From: Solirubrobacterales bacterium
GTDB lineage: Bacteria > Actinomycetota > Thermoleophilia > Solirubrobacterales > 70-9
Assembly (NCBI GenBank): GCA_020438425.1
Contig: JAGQUQ010000002.1
Span: forward strand, 32,259-96,258
Reading direction: 5' to 3'
Length of the DNA stretch: 64,000 bases
Shown here: positions 63,915-64,000 of the stretch, piece by piece
Numbering within the stretch: the stretch's first letter is position 1
How the letters are laid out: every line of letters begins with the position of its first letter
Notes under the pieces: model-generated
What the model was told of the DNA's origin: nothing
What the model saw: only the letters and a program-made list of their open reading frames with translations
The model's database searches: none
Program-made: the position numbers and the translations under genes

Positions 63915-64000
63915 TCGATCCCACGCCGGAGCAGTTCAGGCTGCTGGTCGAATCCGACGATGAGTCGGAGATCGTGATGGTCAATCTGGTCCGGTTCAGG
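63911..64000 (+). CDS. DUF1330-like protein, N-terminal fragment (runs off window end)
   Basis: Thirty residues are visible: MIDPTPEQFRLLVESDDESE then IVMVNLVRFR. The (V)MxNLxRF motif opens many DUF1330 proteins. The ATG overlaps the sulfatase stop. The assignment is tentative because only the first strand is present. Confidence 0.55.
   Translation, partial: MIDPTPEQFRLLVESDDESEIVMVNLVRFR

Overview
The window is a high-GC actinobacterial chromosome segment. Recurring lineage signs are very frequent GTG/TTG starts, many short ATGA/GTGA gene overlaps, leaderless promoters, and a set of secreted proteins ending in Lys/Arg/Cys-rich tails. I would guess Thermoleophilia/Solirubrobacterales; that is inference, because no rRNA or tRNA gene is present to prove it.

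Region 1 (1 to about 18,690) is an accessory island. It carries the end of a DNA cytosine methyltransferase plus a restriction-type nuclease, a large exported protein, a truncated HD hydrolase, a degraded IS3-family element, a PD-(D/E)XK-like protein, an AAA/DUF4143 ATPase, a three-gene operon (metallo-beta-lactamase fold protein, nuclease-like protein, small protein), two paralogous single-pass membrane proteins, an AbiE-type toxin-antitoxin pair, a HEAT-repeat relic and a polytopic membrane protein. A degenerate ~40-bp repeat occurs eight times, always in the same orientation, at the junctions between these unrelated modules (near 1751, 2201, 4660, 9850, 11322, 14036, 15048, 18640). I did not notice it elsewhere. 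One copy overlaps the 3' end of a truncated large serine recombinase. I read the island as a tandem stack of cassettes laid down by a serine recombinase at related attachment sites, SCC-like in layout. This is the main finding.

Region 2 (18,700-38,200) looks like ordinary chromosome: a GMC oxidoreductase and aldehyde dehydrogenase pair, a VOC protein, a NarL-type two-component system, an exported beta-helix-type protein, a decayed flavin monooxygenase, a RibD-like reductase, VanZ, a SulP transporter with STAS domain, a secreted protein with a strong terminator, an FMN-binding glutamate-synthase-like protein, and a fur-katG operon with a visible operator.

Region 3 (38,200-64,000) starts with two tandem, strongly similar ~1000-residue LamG surface proteins driven by near-identical leaderless promoters. 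It continues with an MpaB-like oxygenase, a small secreted protein, a DHA2 exporter, an Nramp metal transporter, a TolB/RTX-like exported protein, an R2lox-type oxidase with a TetR regulator, an ArsR-SRPBCC pair behind an unusual set of inverted repeats, an SDR, a polysaccharide deacetylase and glycosyltransferase pair, two more DHA2 exporters, a TolB-like secreted protein, a GST-like protein, a sulfatase and the start of a DUF1330-like gene. Vegetative-type promoters (TTGnnn, 16-17 bp spacer, TAnnnT-like) are readable before many of the exported-protein genes.
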